Below, piece after piece: positions 1-5,834 of a stretch of DNA of 6,232 nt. The stretch is from Burkholderiales bacterium RIFCSPHIGHO2_12_FULL_61_11. GTDB taxonomy: Bacteria > Pseudomonadota > Gammaproteobacteria > Burkholderiales > Burkholderiaceae_C. The stretch spans positions 4,236 to 10,467 of the forward strand of contig MERZ01000324.1 in NCBI GenBank assembly GCA_001770785.1, given 5' to 3'. Below the pieces are notes generated by a model. That model had not been told where the DNA came from, ran no database searches, and saw nothing but the letters and a program-made list of their open reading frames with translations. The translations under genes were made by a program, and so were the position numbers. Position 1 is the first letter of the stretch; each line of letters begins with the position of its first letter.

Positions 1-91
1 GCAGCATGCCGAGATCGACCTGGCCGGGCGTGAGCACCAGTGCATTGTCAGAAGATGAGCTGAATAACTTGGAGGAAGAGCGGGTGGACAT
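1..91 (-). CDS. N-terminal fragment of an unidentified protein, cut by the window edge
   Basis: Reading leftward from an ATG at 91, the frame stays open for 30 codons to the window edge. It begins MSTRSSSKLFSSSSDN and continues ALVLTPGQVDLGML. The first 16 residues are serine-rich and low in complexity; the family-like part starts at about residue 17. The LTPGQVDLGML stretch loosely resembles the start of histidine/aromatic amino acid ammonia-lyases (pattern LxPGxxxLxxLR). This is a weak resemblance over a dozen residues and the catalytic region is outside the window, so no function is assigned. Only a poor ribosome-binding match (ACAGG) precedes the ATG, so another start is possible. The gene would be divergent from mutS. 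Confidence is limited by the very short visible length. Confidence 0.4.
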   Translation of the reverse strand, partial: MSTRSSSKLFSSSSDNALVLTPGQVDLGML

Positions 92-295
92 AAAGGCCTG
101 TCTCTACAAATGGGGGTATTGAAAGCTGCAAACTGCTGACGCCTAGCCTGGGGTCGGGTTGCCGTCGGCGCGGAAGCGGCTGCCAAGCCGGTAGCGTCAG
201 ATCGCCTGCGCGGCCATGGCCTCGGCGCGGATCTCTTCAGTGAGGCGCGCCTTGAGTGCCATGAACTCAGGTTCTTGATCGTATTAAGCCGATTT

Positions 296-324
296 TTGTC
301 CGCAGTCAATAACTTGTTTATACA
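296..324 (+). promoter_or_regulatory. Candidate sigma70-type promoter ahead of mutS
   Basis: TTGTCC (296-301) and TATACA (319-324) are separated by 17 bp, the ideal spacing; each hexamer matches the consensus at four of six positions. It sits in the AT-rich part of the spacer and points toward mutS. Transcription would start near 331 and leave a leader of roughly 270 nt before the mutS start. It is inferred from sequence only. Confidence 0.35.
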
Positions 325-382
325 GGCTAACCCTAATCTGTTCTCTAAATGTGGAGCGGAAGACTCTGGAAGAACTCCGTGC

Positions 383-409
383 AGAAATTCACCTTTTCGG
401 TGCATTTCT
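383..409. other. Imperfect hairpin in the mutS upstream region
   Basis: AGAAATTCACC (383-393) can pair with GGTGCATTTCT (399-409), with one mismatch in 11 pairs and a five-base loop (TTTTC). A T-rich run follows (TTTCTTTCTG). On the plus strand it resembles a weak intrinsic terminator or an attenuator between the candidate promoter and mutS. The stem is AT-rich except near the loop, so termination would be weak. It may also be chance. Confidence 0.3.
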
Positions 410-598
410 TTCTGTCTATACAAGTTCGGTGCGCGACAGTCAGCAGGCAATGCCGGTCTTCAGCGTCCTAAGGGCGTCGAGCAATGGCACGATCGGCTCG
501 GTAACTTGGCCTGAGTCCACCGTGGCGCACGGAAGCGATATCCCTGTCCTCAACTGCGTTTGACGGTACGTGAATTTGATGTTGATAGACTTCAGTGG

Positions 599-3244
599 AT
601 GACCGAAACAGCAAAGCAACATTCTCCCATGATGGCCCAGTACCTCGCCATCAAGGCGGAGTACCCCGACACGCTGGTGCTCTACCGCATGGGCGACTTT
701 TATGAAGTCTTTTTTGCCGATGCCGAAAAAGCCGCTCGCCTGCTCGGCATCACGCTGACGCGGCGCGGCCAGTCAGCGGGCGAGCCGGTGGTAATGGCGG
801 GCGTGCCGTTTCATTCGCTGGAAGGCTATTTGGCCAAACTCATCAAGCTGGGTGAGTCAGTGGCAATTTGCGAGCAGGTGGGCGATGTCGCCACCAGCAA
901 AGGGCCGGTGGAGAGAAAAGTGGTCAGGGTGGTGACTCCCGGCACGCTGCTGGATGCCGAACTGCTCAGCGACAAAACCGAATCCATCCTGCTGGCCGTG
1001 CACCAGGGCGCACGCAACAGCTGCGGCTTGGCTTGGCTCAGCGTGACGCAGGGCGAAATTCATCTGGCGCAATGCGCCAATGATGAACTGGAAACCTGGC
1101 TGGCCCGCGTCAACCCCAGCGAGCTGCTGTACAACGTCGACGTCACGCCCGCCTTTGAGCAGCGCCTAAAAACCTGGCGCTGCGCAGCCAGCGCCCGCCC
1201 GGCCTGGCAGTTTGATGCGGCACTTGGCTCACGCCGCCTGCTGCAACAACTCAAGGTGGCCTCGCTGGCCTCGTGGAATGCGGAAGGTTTGAATGAAGCC
1301 CACGCCGCCGCATCGGCACTGCTAGGTTATGCCGAACACACGCAAGGCCGCGCCCTGCCCCATGTTGCGGGTCTTCAAGTCGAGCGCCCGGGCGAGCTGA
1401 TCGAGCTGCCGCCGACCACGCGGCGCAATCTGGAACTCACGCAAACCCTGCGCGGCGAAGACGCACCCACGCTGTTTTCACTGCTCGACACCTGCACCAC
1501 CGGCATGGGCAGCCGGGCGCTGAAAAGCTGGCTGCTAAGCCCGCGCCGCGACCGCGCACAGGCCGCCGCACGGCTGGATGCCATCACGCAGTTGCGCGGC
1601 GGCTCCCAACAATCTTTGCGGGCCGGGCTCAAGGGCTGCAGCGATGTGGAGCGCATCACCGCCCGCATTGCATTGCGCCAGGTCCGGCCGCGCGAGCTGC
1701 TGGCCTTGCGGCAAACGCTGCATAAAATAGAGCTACTCAGGCCCGTTGATATTGGGCTAGAGGCACTTTTGACTAATATTTTTGAGGATTTGCAGCCACC
1801 GCCAGGCTGCACCGAATTGCTGGGCCGCTATTTGCTTGACGAACCCGCGGCGCTGATTCGCGACGGCGGCGTCATCAGGCATGGCTGCGACGCCGAGCTG
1901 GACGAGCTGCGCGACATCCAGACCAATTGCGACGGTTTTCTGCTCGACCTGGAGGGTCGCGAAAAAGCCCGTACCGGCATTGCCAACCTGCGCGTGCAGT
2001 TCAACAAGGTGCATGGCTTTTACATCGAGGTCACGCAGGGCCAACTCGATAAAGTGCCAGACGACTACCGGCGCCGCCAGACCCTGAAAAATGCCGAGCG
2101 CTACATCACGCCCGAGCTAAAAAACTTTGAAGACAAGGCCCTGTCGGCGCAGGAACGGGCACTGACGCGTGAAAAATGGCTGTACGAACAGTTGCTGGAC
2201 CAGTTGCAGGACTACATTCCCGCCTTGAGCCGCCTGGCACGCGCGCTGGCCTCGCTTGACGCGCTATGCGCGCTGGCCGAGCGCTCGCTCACGCTGAACT
2301 GGTGCGCGCCAGTGTTTGTCAAAGAGCCCTGCATCGACATTGCCCAGGGCCGCCATCCGGTCGTCGAGGCGCGGCTGGCCGAGACTGGCGGCGGCACCTT
2401 CATTGCCAACGACTGCAGCCTCACCGGCAAGAGCCGCATGCAGGTGATCACCGGCCCCAACATGGGCGGCAAGTCCACCTACATGCGTCAGGTGGCACTG
2501 ATTGTGCTACTGGCCGGCATGGGTTCCTACGTGCCCGCCAGCGCCTGCCGGCTCGGGCCGACTGACGCCATCCACACCCGCATCGGTGCCGCTGACGATG
2601 TGGCCAACGCGCAGTCCACCTTCATGCTGGAGATGCTGGAAGCAGCGCAAATTCTGCATGCCGCCACACCGCAATCGCTGGTGCTGATGGACGAAATCGG
2701 CCGCGGCACGTCAACCTTCGACGGCTTGGCGCTGGCCGGTGGCATTGCCGCTTACCTGCACAACAAGGCGCAGGCGTTCACGCTGTTTGCCACGCATTAC
2801 TTTGAGCTGACCGAGTTTCCGGCCCGGCACCATGGCGCGCTCAATGTTCATGTCAGCGCGGTCGAATCCGGTGCCGACATTGTCTTTTTGCACCACATCG
2901 AGCCGGGGCCCGCCAGCAAGAGCTACGGCATTGCCGTTGCCAAGCTGGCTGGCGTGCCGGCCGCCGTCGTCAACCATGCCCGCCATGCGCTGAACGCGCT
3001 GGAAACCCAGCAAAGCGAAACACGTGACCAGGTGGACCTGTTTGCCGCACCGCCGCAAGTGCTGGCGGCCGAGCAAAGTGCCGTGGACAAGGCATTGGGT
3101 ACGATAGACCCTGACGCGCTGAGCCCACGCGAAGCGCTGGATGCGCTTTACCGGTTGAAAAAGCTGTCAACCAATGCCGGCCGGGCTGAAACCGCGAACC
3201 CTTCAGCCAAACCTCTTGATCCTGGCTTGTCATCCCGGACTTGA
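599..3244 (+). CDS. mutS: DNA mismatch repair protein MutS
   Basis: MutS recognises base mismatches and small loops in DNA and, with ATP, starts MutL-dependent repair. The 881-residue product has the full family layout. The mismatch-reading motif GDFYE is at 32-36, with Phe34 and Glu36 equivalent to E. coli F36 and E38. Connector, lever and clamp domains follow to about 560. The ATPase domain has Walker [10 protein letters not shown] (619-627), the STFMLEM signature, Walker B ending in Asp698-Glu699, and ATHYFEL with His733. QVDLF (811-815) fits a sliding-clamp-binding motif. [20 protein letters not shown] matches the C-terminal tetramer-forming segment, after which about 25 extra residues run into a palindromic repeat that supplies the stop. 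The frame is open from 560 (TTG). I chose ATG at 599 because the family homology starts shortly after it, but no strong ribosome-binding site precedes it, and ATGs at 629/632 are alternatives. Residues about 375-397 come from an AT-rich, repeat-like segment. Confidence 0.97.
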   Translation: MTETAKQHSPMMAQYLAIKAEYPDTLVLYRMGDFYEVFFADAEKAARLLGITLTRRGQSAGEPVVMAGVPFHSLEGYLAKLIKLGESVAICEQVGDVATSKGPVERKVVRVVTPGTLLDAELLSDKTESILLAVHQGARNSCGLAWLSVTQGEIHLAQCANDELETWLARVNPSELLYNVDVTPAFEQRLKTWRCAASARPAWQFDAALGSRRLLQQLKVASLASWNAEGLNEAHAAASALLGYAEHTQGRALPHVAGLQVERPGELIELPPTTRRNLELTQTLRGEDAPTLFSLLDTCTTGMGSRALKSWLLSPRRDRAQAAARLDAITQLRGGSQQSLRAGLKGCSDVERITARIALRQVRPRELLALRQTLHKIELLRPVDIGLEALLTNIFEDLQPPPGCTELLGRYLLDEPAALIRDGGVIRHGCDAELDELRDIQTNCDGFLLDLEGREKARTGIANLRVQFNKVHGFYIEVTQGQLDKVPDDYRRRQTLKNAERYITPELKNFEDKALSAQERALTREKWLYEQLLDQLQDYIPALSRLARALASLDALCALAERSLTLNWCAPVFVKEPCIDIAQGRHPVVEARLAETGGGTFIANDCSLTGKSRMQVITGPNMGGKSTYMRQVALIVLLAGMGSYVPASACRLGPTDAIHTRIGAADDVANAQSTFMLEMLEAAQILHAATPQSLVLMDEIGRGTSTFDGLALAGGIAAYLHNKAQAFTLFATHYFELTEFPARHHGALNVHVSAVESGADIVFLHHIEPGPASKSYGIAVAKLAGVPAAVVNHARHALNALETQQSETRDQVDLFAAPPQVLAAEQSAVDKALGTIDPDALSPREALDALYRLKKLSTNAGRAETANPSAKPLDPGLSSRT
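1721..1790. repeat. AT-rich repeat-like segment embedded in mutS
   Basis: Between GC-rich coding sequence on both sides lies about 70 bp of low-GC DNA with codons otherwise scarce in this gene (ATA, CTA twice, AGG, ACT, several ATT). The pieces ATAGAGCTACTCAGGCCC and GGGCTAGAGGCACTTTTGA resemble, from memory, a short interspersed element common in Comamonadaceae genomes. That element has a form like ATAGCTGCT(…)GCGCTAGAGGC and usually lies between genes. The two halves form an imperfect inverted repeat around GTTGATATT (GGCCC against GGGCT). It is read in frame as part of the MutS lever region. The composition shift is seen directly; the link to a repeat family is recalled, not checked. Confidence 0.45.
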
Positions 3245-3283
3245 TCCGGGATCCATGGATTTTGGATCAGGTCCGCAATGACA
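3228..3283. repeat. 56-bp palindromic repeat element overlapping the mutS stop
   Basis: The left arm TGTCATCCCGGACTTGATCC (3228-3247) matches the reverse complement of the right arm GGATCAGGTCCGCAATGACA (3264-3283) at 17 of 20 positions. The left half also holds a smaller palindrome, CCCGGACTTGATCCGGG. Sequences of the form GTCATCCCGGACTTGATCCG are a widespread interspersed palindrome in proteobacterial genomes, especially alphaproteobacteria. The first 17 bp are translated as the end of MutS and contain its TGA (3242-3244). In RNA it would form a strong hairpin directly after the mutS stop, possibly acting as a 3' boundary or weak terminator, though there is no T tract. A related decamer, CTTGATCCTGG, lies just before it at 3214-3224. 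Confidence 0.75.
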
Positions 3284-3302
3284 CATCGACACTGATTATC
3301 CC

Positions 3303-3435
3303 GTGCCCGCCTCCTCCAAACCCCTCGTCATTTTTTCCCACGGCAACAGCTTTCCTGCCAGCACCTACAGCGTGCTGCTCCAGAGCCTGAGGGCGCGCGG
3401 CGGCCGCGCACAGGCTGGCCAGGCAGAGGTCTTAG
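3303..3435 (+). pseudogene. Remnant of an alpha/beta-hydrolase gene, internally deleted
   Basis: From a GTG at 3303 the frame reads MPASSKPLVIFSHGNSFPAS and then TYSVLLQSLRARG. This is the typical N-terminus of an alpha/beta-hydrolase: a beta strand followed by the SHGNSFP oxyanion-loop motif, then a helix. Family members are usually about 270-300 residues, but similarity ends at residue 33 (about 3401). After that the frame runs into DNA antisense to uppP and stops at 3542. In the +1 frame, from 3400 to a TAG at 3433-3435, the reading AAAHRLARQRS looks like a plausible hydrolase C-terminus. This suggests that most of the middle was deleted, leaving both ends. The nucleophile elbow (GxSxG) and catalytic His are absent, so no enzyme can be made. 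No ribosome-binding site is visible. An intact hydrolase following mutS is the arrangement I recall from related genomes. Confidence 0.7.
3395..3409. repeat. Perfect 15-bp palindrome at the hydrolase break point
   Basis: GCGCGGC-G-GCCGCGC is a perfect inverted repeat with one central base, spanning the point where hydrolase similarity stops. Outer arms CCAGAGCCTG (3380-3389) and CAGGCTGG (3411-3418) can also pair if two bases bulge, making a larger, very stable hairpin. It lies 28 bp beyond the uppP stop on that gene's strand and could mark the 3' end of the uppP transcript, but no T tract follows. It may instead be a by-product or cause of the deletion. Confidence 0.55.
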
Positions 3436-3436
3436 C

Positions 3437-4270
3437 TCAGGCGGTCCAAGTCACCACGCCAGTCCAGGCTGTGGCCAATACCACGATGCCAAACGCAATG
3501 CGGTACCAGGCAAAGGGCTCGAAACTGTGGGTCGCGATGTAGCGCAGCAGCCAGCGAATGCACAGCCAGGCGCTGAGAAAGGAAAACAGCAGCCCAACCC
3601 CGAACAGCGGCAGGTCAGCCATGGACAGCAGGGCGCGCTCTTTGTACAGGCTGTAAACGCCGGCGCCGATCAACGTTGGAATCGCCAGGTAGAACGAAAA
3701 ATCAGTGGCGGCCTTGCGCGACAGGCCCAACAGCATCCCGCCAATAATGGTGGCGCCACTTCGGCTGGTCCCGGGAATCATGGCCAGACACTGCACCAGA
3801 CCCACCTTGAGCGCGTCCATCGCCGTCATCGACTCGACCTCGTGAATGCGCGCGAAGGCCGGATTGCGCTGCTGGCGTTTTTCAGCCCACAAGATTATGA
3901 AGCCGCCAACAATGAAGGTGCTGGCCACCACCACCGGGCTGAACAGATTCGCCTTGATGGCCTTGCCAAACAGCAGGCCCAGCACCACCGCCGGCACAAA
4001 CGCAATCAATACATTGAGCGCAAATTGCCGCGCCTGCTTTTCGGTGGGCAGGGCGATCAAGGTGGCACGGATTTTTTGCCAGTAAACCAGAATGACGGCA
4101 AAAATGGCACCGGTCTGAATCGCAATGTCAAACACCTTGGCCTTCTCGTCGTCAAACCCGAGCAGCGCGCCCGCCAGAATCAGGTGTCCGGTAGAGGAAA
4201 TGGGAAGAAACTCGGTCAAACCTTCGACGATGCCCATGATGGCGGCTTTGATCAACACTGCAAACTCCAC
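3437..4270 (-). CDS. uppP: Undecaprenyl-diphosphate phosphatase (UppP/BacA)
   Basis: This inner-membrane enzyme removes a phosphate from undecaprenyl diphosphate, regenerating the lipid carrier for peptidoglycan and other surface polymers; extra copies give bacitracin resistance. At 277 residues the product is the normal family length. The first conserved region, [14 protein letters not shown] (16-29), holds the Glu16/Glu20 pair, Ser25/Ser26 and His29. The second, PGTSRSGAT (166-174), holds the essential Arg170. These correspond to E. coli E17, E21, S27, H30 and R174. Many hydrophobic segments (for example 45-65, 84-102, 112-130, 188-208, 221-243 and 254-273) agree with a polytopic membrane protein. 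The start is GTG, fixed by an AAGGAG five bases upstream. The gene faces the hydrolase wreck tail to tail, and its stop is two bases from the remnant's last stop. It is divergent from the lipoprotein gene. It appears intact. Confidence 0.97.
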   Translation of the reverse strand: MEFAVLIKAAIMGIVEGLTEFLPISSTGHLILAGALLGFDDEKAKVFDIAIQTGAIFAVILVYWQKIRATLIALPTEKQARQFALNVLIAFVPAVVLGLLFGKAIKANLFSPVVVASTFIVGGFIILWAEKRQQRNPAFARIHEVESMTAMDALKVGLVQCLAMIPGTSRSGATIIGGMLLGLSRKAATDFSFYLAIPTLIGAGVYSLYKERALLSMADLPLFGVGLLFSFLSAWLCIRWLLRYIATHSFEPFAWYRIAFGIVVLATAWTGVVTWTA

Positions 4271-4275
4271 GCTGG

Positions 4276-4281
4276 CTCCTT
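4276..4281 (-). promoter_or_regulatory. Ribosome-binding site that fixes the uppP GTG start
   Basis: On the minus strand AAGGAG ends five bases before the GTG at 4270. The next ATG in frame (residue 12) would cut off the first membrane segment just before the catalytic EGLTE motif, so the GTG is clearly the start. A GATAAT hexamer (4299 down to 4294) lies a short way upstream and could be a -10 element, but I find no matching -35. Confidence 0.75.
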
Positions 4282-4474
4282 GAATGGGCCCCGATTATCG
4301 TCCGCAGGCCCAAGCCTTACTTGGAGTGCACTGTCCAGAGGCTGGCCGCTTCAGGAAAGAATTCCTCAAGAGCAGCCTGAGGCAGTGTTCCGGCAGGGAG
4401 TTAGCGCAGCGTCCTACAGCCCCGCCAATGGTTTCGGGTTGTACTGAAAGCAGCTAAAACAACCGAGGAATTCA

Positions 4475-5059
4475 ATGAAAAGCACACACAACACCCTGTG
4501 GGCGTACAGCAAGACCGCAGCCGTCACGCTCGCAGTGGTCAGCGGCACGGTCGGCTTGCTGGCCGCCTGCTCCGGCATCAAGCCACCGCCCAAGGAATAC
4601 AGCCAGGTGCTCCTTGACAATCAAATCCAGGTGCCGCCGGGCAACGTGGTGGCGCTTGAAACCACCGCAACCGGCTTGCTCAATTACCAATGCAAGTCCA
4701 CCGGCACCAGCACCACCAGTTGGGTTCTGGTGAGTTCACAGACTGATCTGGTGGACCGCACCGGTAAACAGGTGGCCAAGTATGCTGGCCCGCCAGCCAT
4801 CTGGACCCACATGGACGGCTCCAGCGTGATGGGCGCGCAGATGGACAATGCGCCACGCTTGGGTGCCACGAACATCAACAACCAGTTGTACAGAGCCAAG
4901 CCCGGTCCGGCAGCCGGGGTGCTGCAAAACGTCAGCTACATTCAGCGCATCAAAACCAAGGGTGGACAGGACCTGAGCAAGGCCTGCACGCAAATCGACA
5001 TGGGCGACAAACTGACCCGTCCCTACCAGGCTGACTACATTTTCTGGAAAGCCGCGTAA
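4475..5059 (+). CDS. DUF3455-type lipoprotein, function unknown
   Basis: The 194-residue product has a lipoprotein signal: a short polar start with Lys2 and Lys13, a hydrophobic stretch (14-30) and the lipobox LAAC (29-32). Cys32 would carry the lipid after signal peptidase II cleavage. The rest fits the DUF3455 family pattern: VPPGN (53-57), an aromatic/Cys strand LLNYQCK (68-74), WVLVSSQTDLVDRTGKQV (83-100), a W-x-x-x-DGS-type turn (110-116), VSYIQRIKTKGG (153-164), and a closing YQADYIFWKA (184-193). Cys73 and Cys171 are the only cysteines in the mature chain apart from Cys32 and could form a disulfide. The family has no established function that I know of. GAGG six bases before the ATG supports the start. 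The gene stands alone: divergent from uppP and followed by strong terminators. Membrane placement (inner or outer) cannot be settled, though Ser33 at +2 favours the outer membrane. Confidence 0.85.
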   Translation: MKSTHNTLWAYSKTAAVTLAVVSGTVGLLAACSGIKPPPKEYSQVLLDNQIQVPPGNVVALETTATGLLNYQCKSTGTSTTSWVLVSSQTDLVDRTGKQVAKYAGPPAIWTHMDGSSVMGAQMDNAPRLGATNINNQLYRAKPGPAAGVLQNVSYIQRIKTKGGQDLSKACTQIDMGDKLTRPYQADYIFWKAA

Positions 5060-5070
5060 GGCTGCCGTTC

Positions 5071-5098
5071 CCAGGCACGCCTTTGAAAGCGCGTCTGG
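5071..5098. other. Hairpin just after the DUF3455 gene
   Basis: CCAGGCACGC (5071-5080) pairs with GCGCGTCTGG (5089-5098) with one mismatch and one G-T pair, around an eight-base loop. No T tract follows, so it is not a classic terminator. It could protect the 3' end of the lipoprotein mRNA from exonucleases. A second small stem, GCCAC/GTGGC (5098-5102 with 5112-5116), follows at once. Confidence 0.4.
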
Positions 5099-5125
5099 CC
5101 ACTGTTGTCAGGTGGCGATGAAAGA

Positions 5126-5163
5126 AAGGCCCGCGGACTCAGGTTTGCGGGCCTTATTTGTTT
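5126..5163. terminator. Intrinsic terminator of the DUF3455 gene
   Basis: AAGGCCCGC (5126-5134) and GCGGGCCTT (5147-5155) form a perfect nine-pair GC-rich stem with a 12-base loop, followed by ATTTGTTT. On the minus strand the stem is followed by TCTTTC, so it may also work, less well, in that direction. Confidence 0.8.
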
Positions 5164-5172
5164 GACCCCTGC

Positions 5173-5201
5173 AAAAAAGCCTGCACGAAGCAGGCTTTTT
5201 T
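5173..5201. terminator. Bidirectional intrinsic terminator between convergent genes
   Basis: AAAAAAGCCTGC (5173-5184) and GCAGGCTTTTTT (5190-5201) form a perfect 12-pair stem around a five-base loop (ACGAA), with A and T tracts on opposite sides. It can therefore stop transcription from both strands: the lipoprotein gene on the left and the PXPV-repeat gene, whose stop is only 12 bp away, on the right. It is the better of the two terminators for the minus-strand gene. Confidence 0.9.
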
Positions 5202-5213
5202 GTTCAGGTCAAG

Positions 5214-5702
5214 TTAACGTCGGTCTTCACGCCGACCGTCAGGCCGACCGTCATGCCGACTGTCGTTACGGCCGTCTCGCTGGTAGTACACCTGTGACAC
5301 GGGCGCACGACCCGGGCCGTAATAACCCTGACCGTACCCGTAGCGAGGTGCCTGCACGTATTGGCCGCCATGACGCCTGTTCCAGCCATGACGCCTGTTC
5401 CAGCCATAGGGGCGACCGTAGTAAACCGGCTGCGGCTGAACATAGACCGGCGCAGGCCGTACATACACCGGGCGCGGTTCATAGTAAACCGGCGCTGGCT
5501 GCACATACACGGGCTGAGGCTGCATATACACTGGTCCTGCATTGCCCACATTGAGCGCCACCCCAGGCGCGCCCACGCCGACTGACCAGAACACGTCGTC
5601 TCTGGCTTGGGCAGAACCGGCAAAACTCAAGGCGGCAACCGCCAGAGCTGCCGTGGCACCCGCCAGAACGACGGAGCGGTTTACCATGATGGCTGTCTTC
5701 AT
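5214..5702 (-). CDS. Exported PXPV-repeat protein, function unknown
   Basis: The 162-residue product begins with a clear Sec signal peptide: a polar start, a hydrophobic core (11-28) and a likely cleavage after AQA at 33. Next is a short unique segment, DDVFWSVGVGAPGVALNVGN. Six seven-residue repeats follow (57-98), each starting PVY and carrying PxPV links, as in the PXPV-repeat family of betaproteobacterial exported proteins. Then come two identical WNRRHG units (101-112), a Tyr/Gly-rich stretch (113-140) and a charged tail of four-residue units (DSRH, DGRP, DGRR, EDRR). The mature protein is very basic, low in complexity and lacks cysteine. It probably resides in the periplasm or envelope; no enzyme motif is visible. 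The start is ATG at 5702, set by AAGGAG six bases upstream. The frame is open up to 5831, but that extension is not credible. The gene is divergent from glnS. Confidence 0.85.
   Translation of the reverse strand: MKTAIMVNRSVVLAGATAALAVAALSFAGSAQARDDVFWSVGVGAPGVALNVGNAGPVYMQPQPVYVQPAPVYYEPRPVYVRPAPVYVQPQPVYYGRPYGWNRRHGWNRRHGGQYVQAPRYGYGQGYYGPGRAPVSQVYYQRDGRNDSRHDGRPDGRREDRR
5231..5266. repeat. Three 12-bp tandem repeats encoding the charged tail
   Basis: GCCGACCGTCAG, GCCGACCGTCAT and GCCGACTGTCGT follow each other without gaps (plus-strand reading), with a more diverged copy at 5219-5230. On the coding strand they give four-residue units of the form DGRx, so length changes here keep the frame. 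Confidence 0.75.
5369..5404. repeat. Exact 18-bp tandem duplication encoding WNRRHG twice
   Basis: The 18-base unit CATGACGCCTGTTCCAGC occurs at 5369-5386 and again at 5387-5404 with no difference. The frame is preserved. Exact identity, including third codon positions, suggests a recent duplication by replication slippage. Confidence 0.85.
5409..5534. repeat. Six 21-bp repeats encoding the PVY/PXPV region
   Basis: Six consecutive seven-codon units encode PVYMQPQ, PVYVQPA, PVYYEPR, PVYVRPA, PVYVQPQ and PVYYGRP. The period is exact, with no insertions. The DNA copies have diverged from each other more than the 18-bp duplication next door, so this array is older. It gives a proline- and tyrosine-rich, probably extended rod-like section. 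Confidence 0.8.
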
Positions 5703-5708
5703 AAGTTT

Positions 5709-5714
5709 CTCCTT
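5709..5714 (-). promoter_or_regulatory. Ribosome-binding site that fixes the PXPV-protein start
   Basis: On the minus strand AAGGAG lies six bases before the ATG at 5702. This places the signal peptide at the very N-terminus and rules out the upstream extension of the open frame to 5831. Confidence 0.85.
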
Positions 5715-5758
5715 AACAGGGCAGGAAATGCCCATGCACTTATTAAACGCGGGACAGG

Positions 5759-5772
5759 GGTAAGCGCCTACC
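5759..5772. promoter_or_regulatory. Operator-like inverted repeat between two divergent genes
   Basis: GGTAAGCGCCTACC is a 14-bp near-palindrome (12 of 14 positions symmetric), lying 56 bp from the PXPV-protein start and 62 bp from the glnS start. Its position between divergent genes suits a regulator-binding site. It is a single short match and may be chance. Confidence 0.25.
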
Positions 5773-5822
5773 GCATGCACAGTGAAGAGCGTAGCCAAAC
5801 GTAACCCCGCCCTGCTACAGCC

Positions 5823-5828
5823 TAAAAT
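5823..5828 (+). promoter_or_regulatory. Possible glnS -10 element next to the start codon
   Basis: TAAAAT matches the -10 consensus at five of six positions and ends six bases before the glnS ATG. No good -35 hexamer is found 16-18 bp upstream. If it is real, the transcript would have almost no leader, which would agree with the missing ribosome-binding site. Confidence 0.3.
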
Positions 5829-5834
5829 CACTCA

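Larger units (their letters stand above)
92..598. other. 507-bp stretch without a convincing gene, upstream of mutS
   Basis: No frame here has a recognisable protein. The left part (about 120-270) is GC-rich. On the minus strand it carries a short open stretch (283 down to a TGA at 199-197) ending MALKARLTEEIRAEAMAAQAI. This looks like real coding sequence in composition but is far too short, and may be the tail of a lost gene. The part from about 281 to 430 is clearly AT-richer and holds a candidate promoter and a hairpin, listed separately. Open frames at 275-514 and 351-563 (plus) overlap each other in different frames, have no good ribosome-binding site and match nothing I know. The region best fits a decayed intergenic spacer plus the mutS leader. 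Confidence 0.5.

Noticed and set aside
351..563. 70-codon open frame from a GTG upstream of mutS (starts VERKTLEELRAEIH).
   Set aside because: No ribosome-binding site and no family resemblance; another frame overlaps it. Its first third lies across a hairpin, so coding is unlikely, though not excluded.
560..598. mutS starting at the upstream TTG at 560.
   Set aside because: The extra 13 residues do not resemble a MutS N-terminus and there is no ribosome-binding site for the TTG. ATG at 599 gives the normal length before the GDFYE motif.
1375..1812. 145-codon minus-strand frame inside mutS.
   Set aside because: Ser/Arg-rich antisense shadow of mutS without a ribosome-binding site or recognisable motif.
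4353..4385. Small inverted repeats AGGAA/TTCCT and CCTCA/TGAGG between uppP and the lipoprotein gene.
   Set aside because: Only five-pair stems without a T tract or clear promoter alignment; expected by chance.
3527..4447. 306-codon plus-strand open frame covering the uppP locus.
   Set aside because: It is antisense to uppP, is Gln/His/Asn-rich low-quality protein and has no homology features; it is a shadow of the GC-rich uppP gene.
5231..5534. Repeat arrays considered as a possible CRISPR or non-coding repeat array.
   Set aside because: The units are short, contiguous without unique spacers, all multiples of three, and encode regular peptide repeats.
5703..5831. N-terminal extension of the PXPV-repeat protein to 5831.
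   Set aside because: It would bury the signal peptide at residue 44, while a strong AAGGAG sits just before the ATG at 5702.
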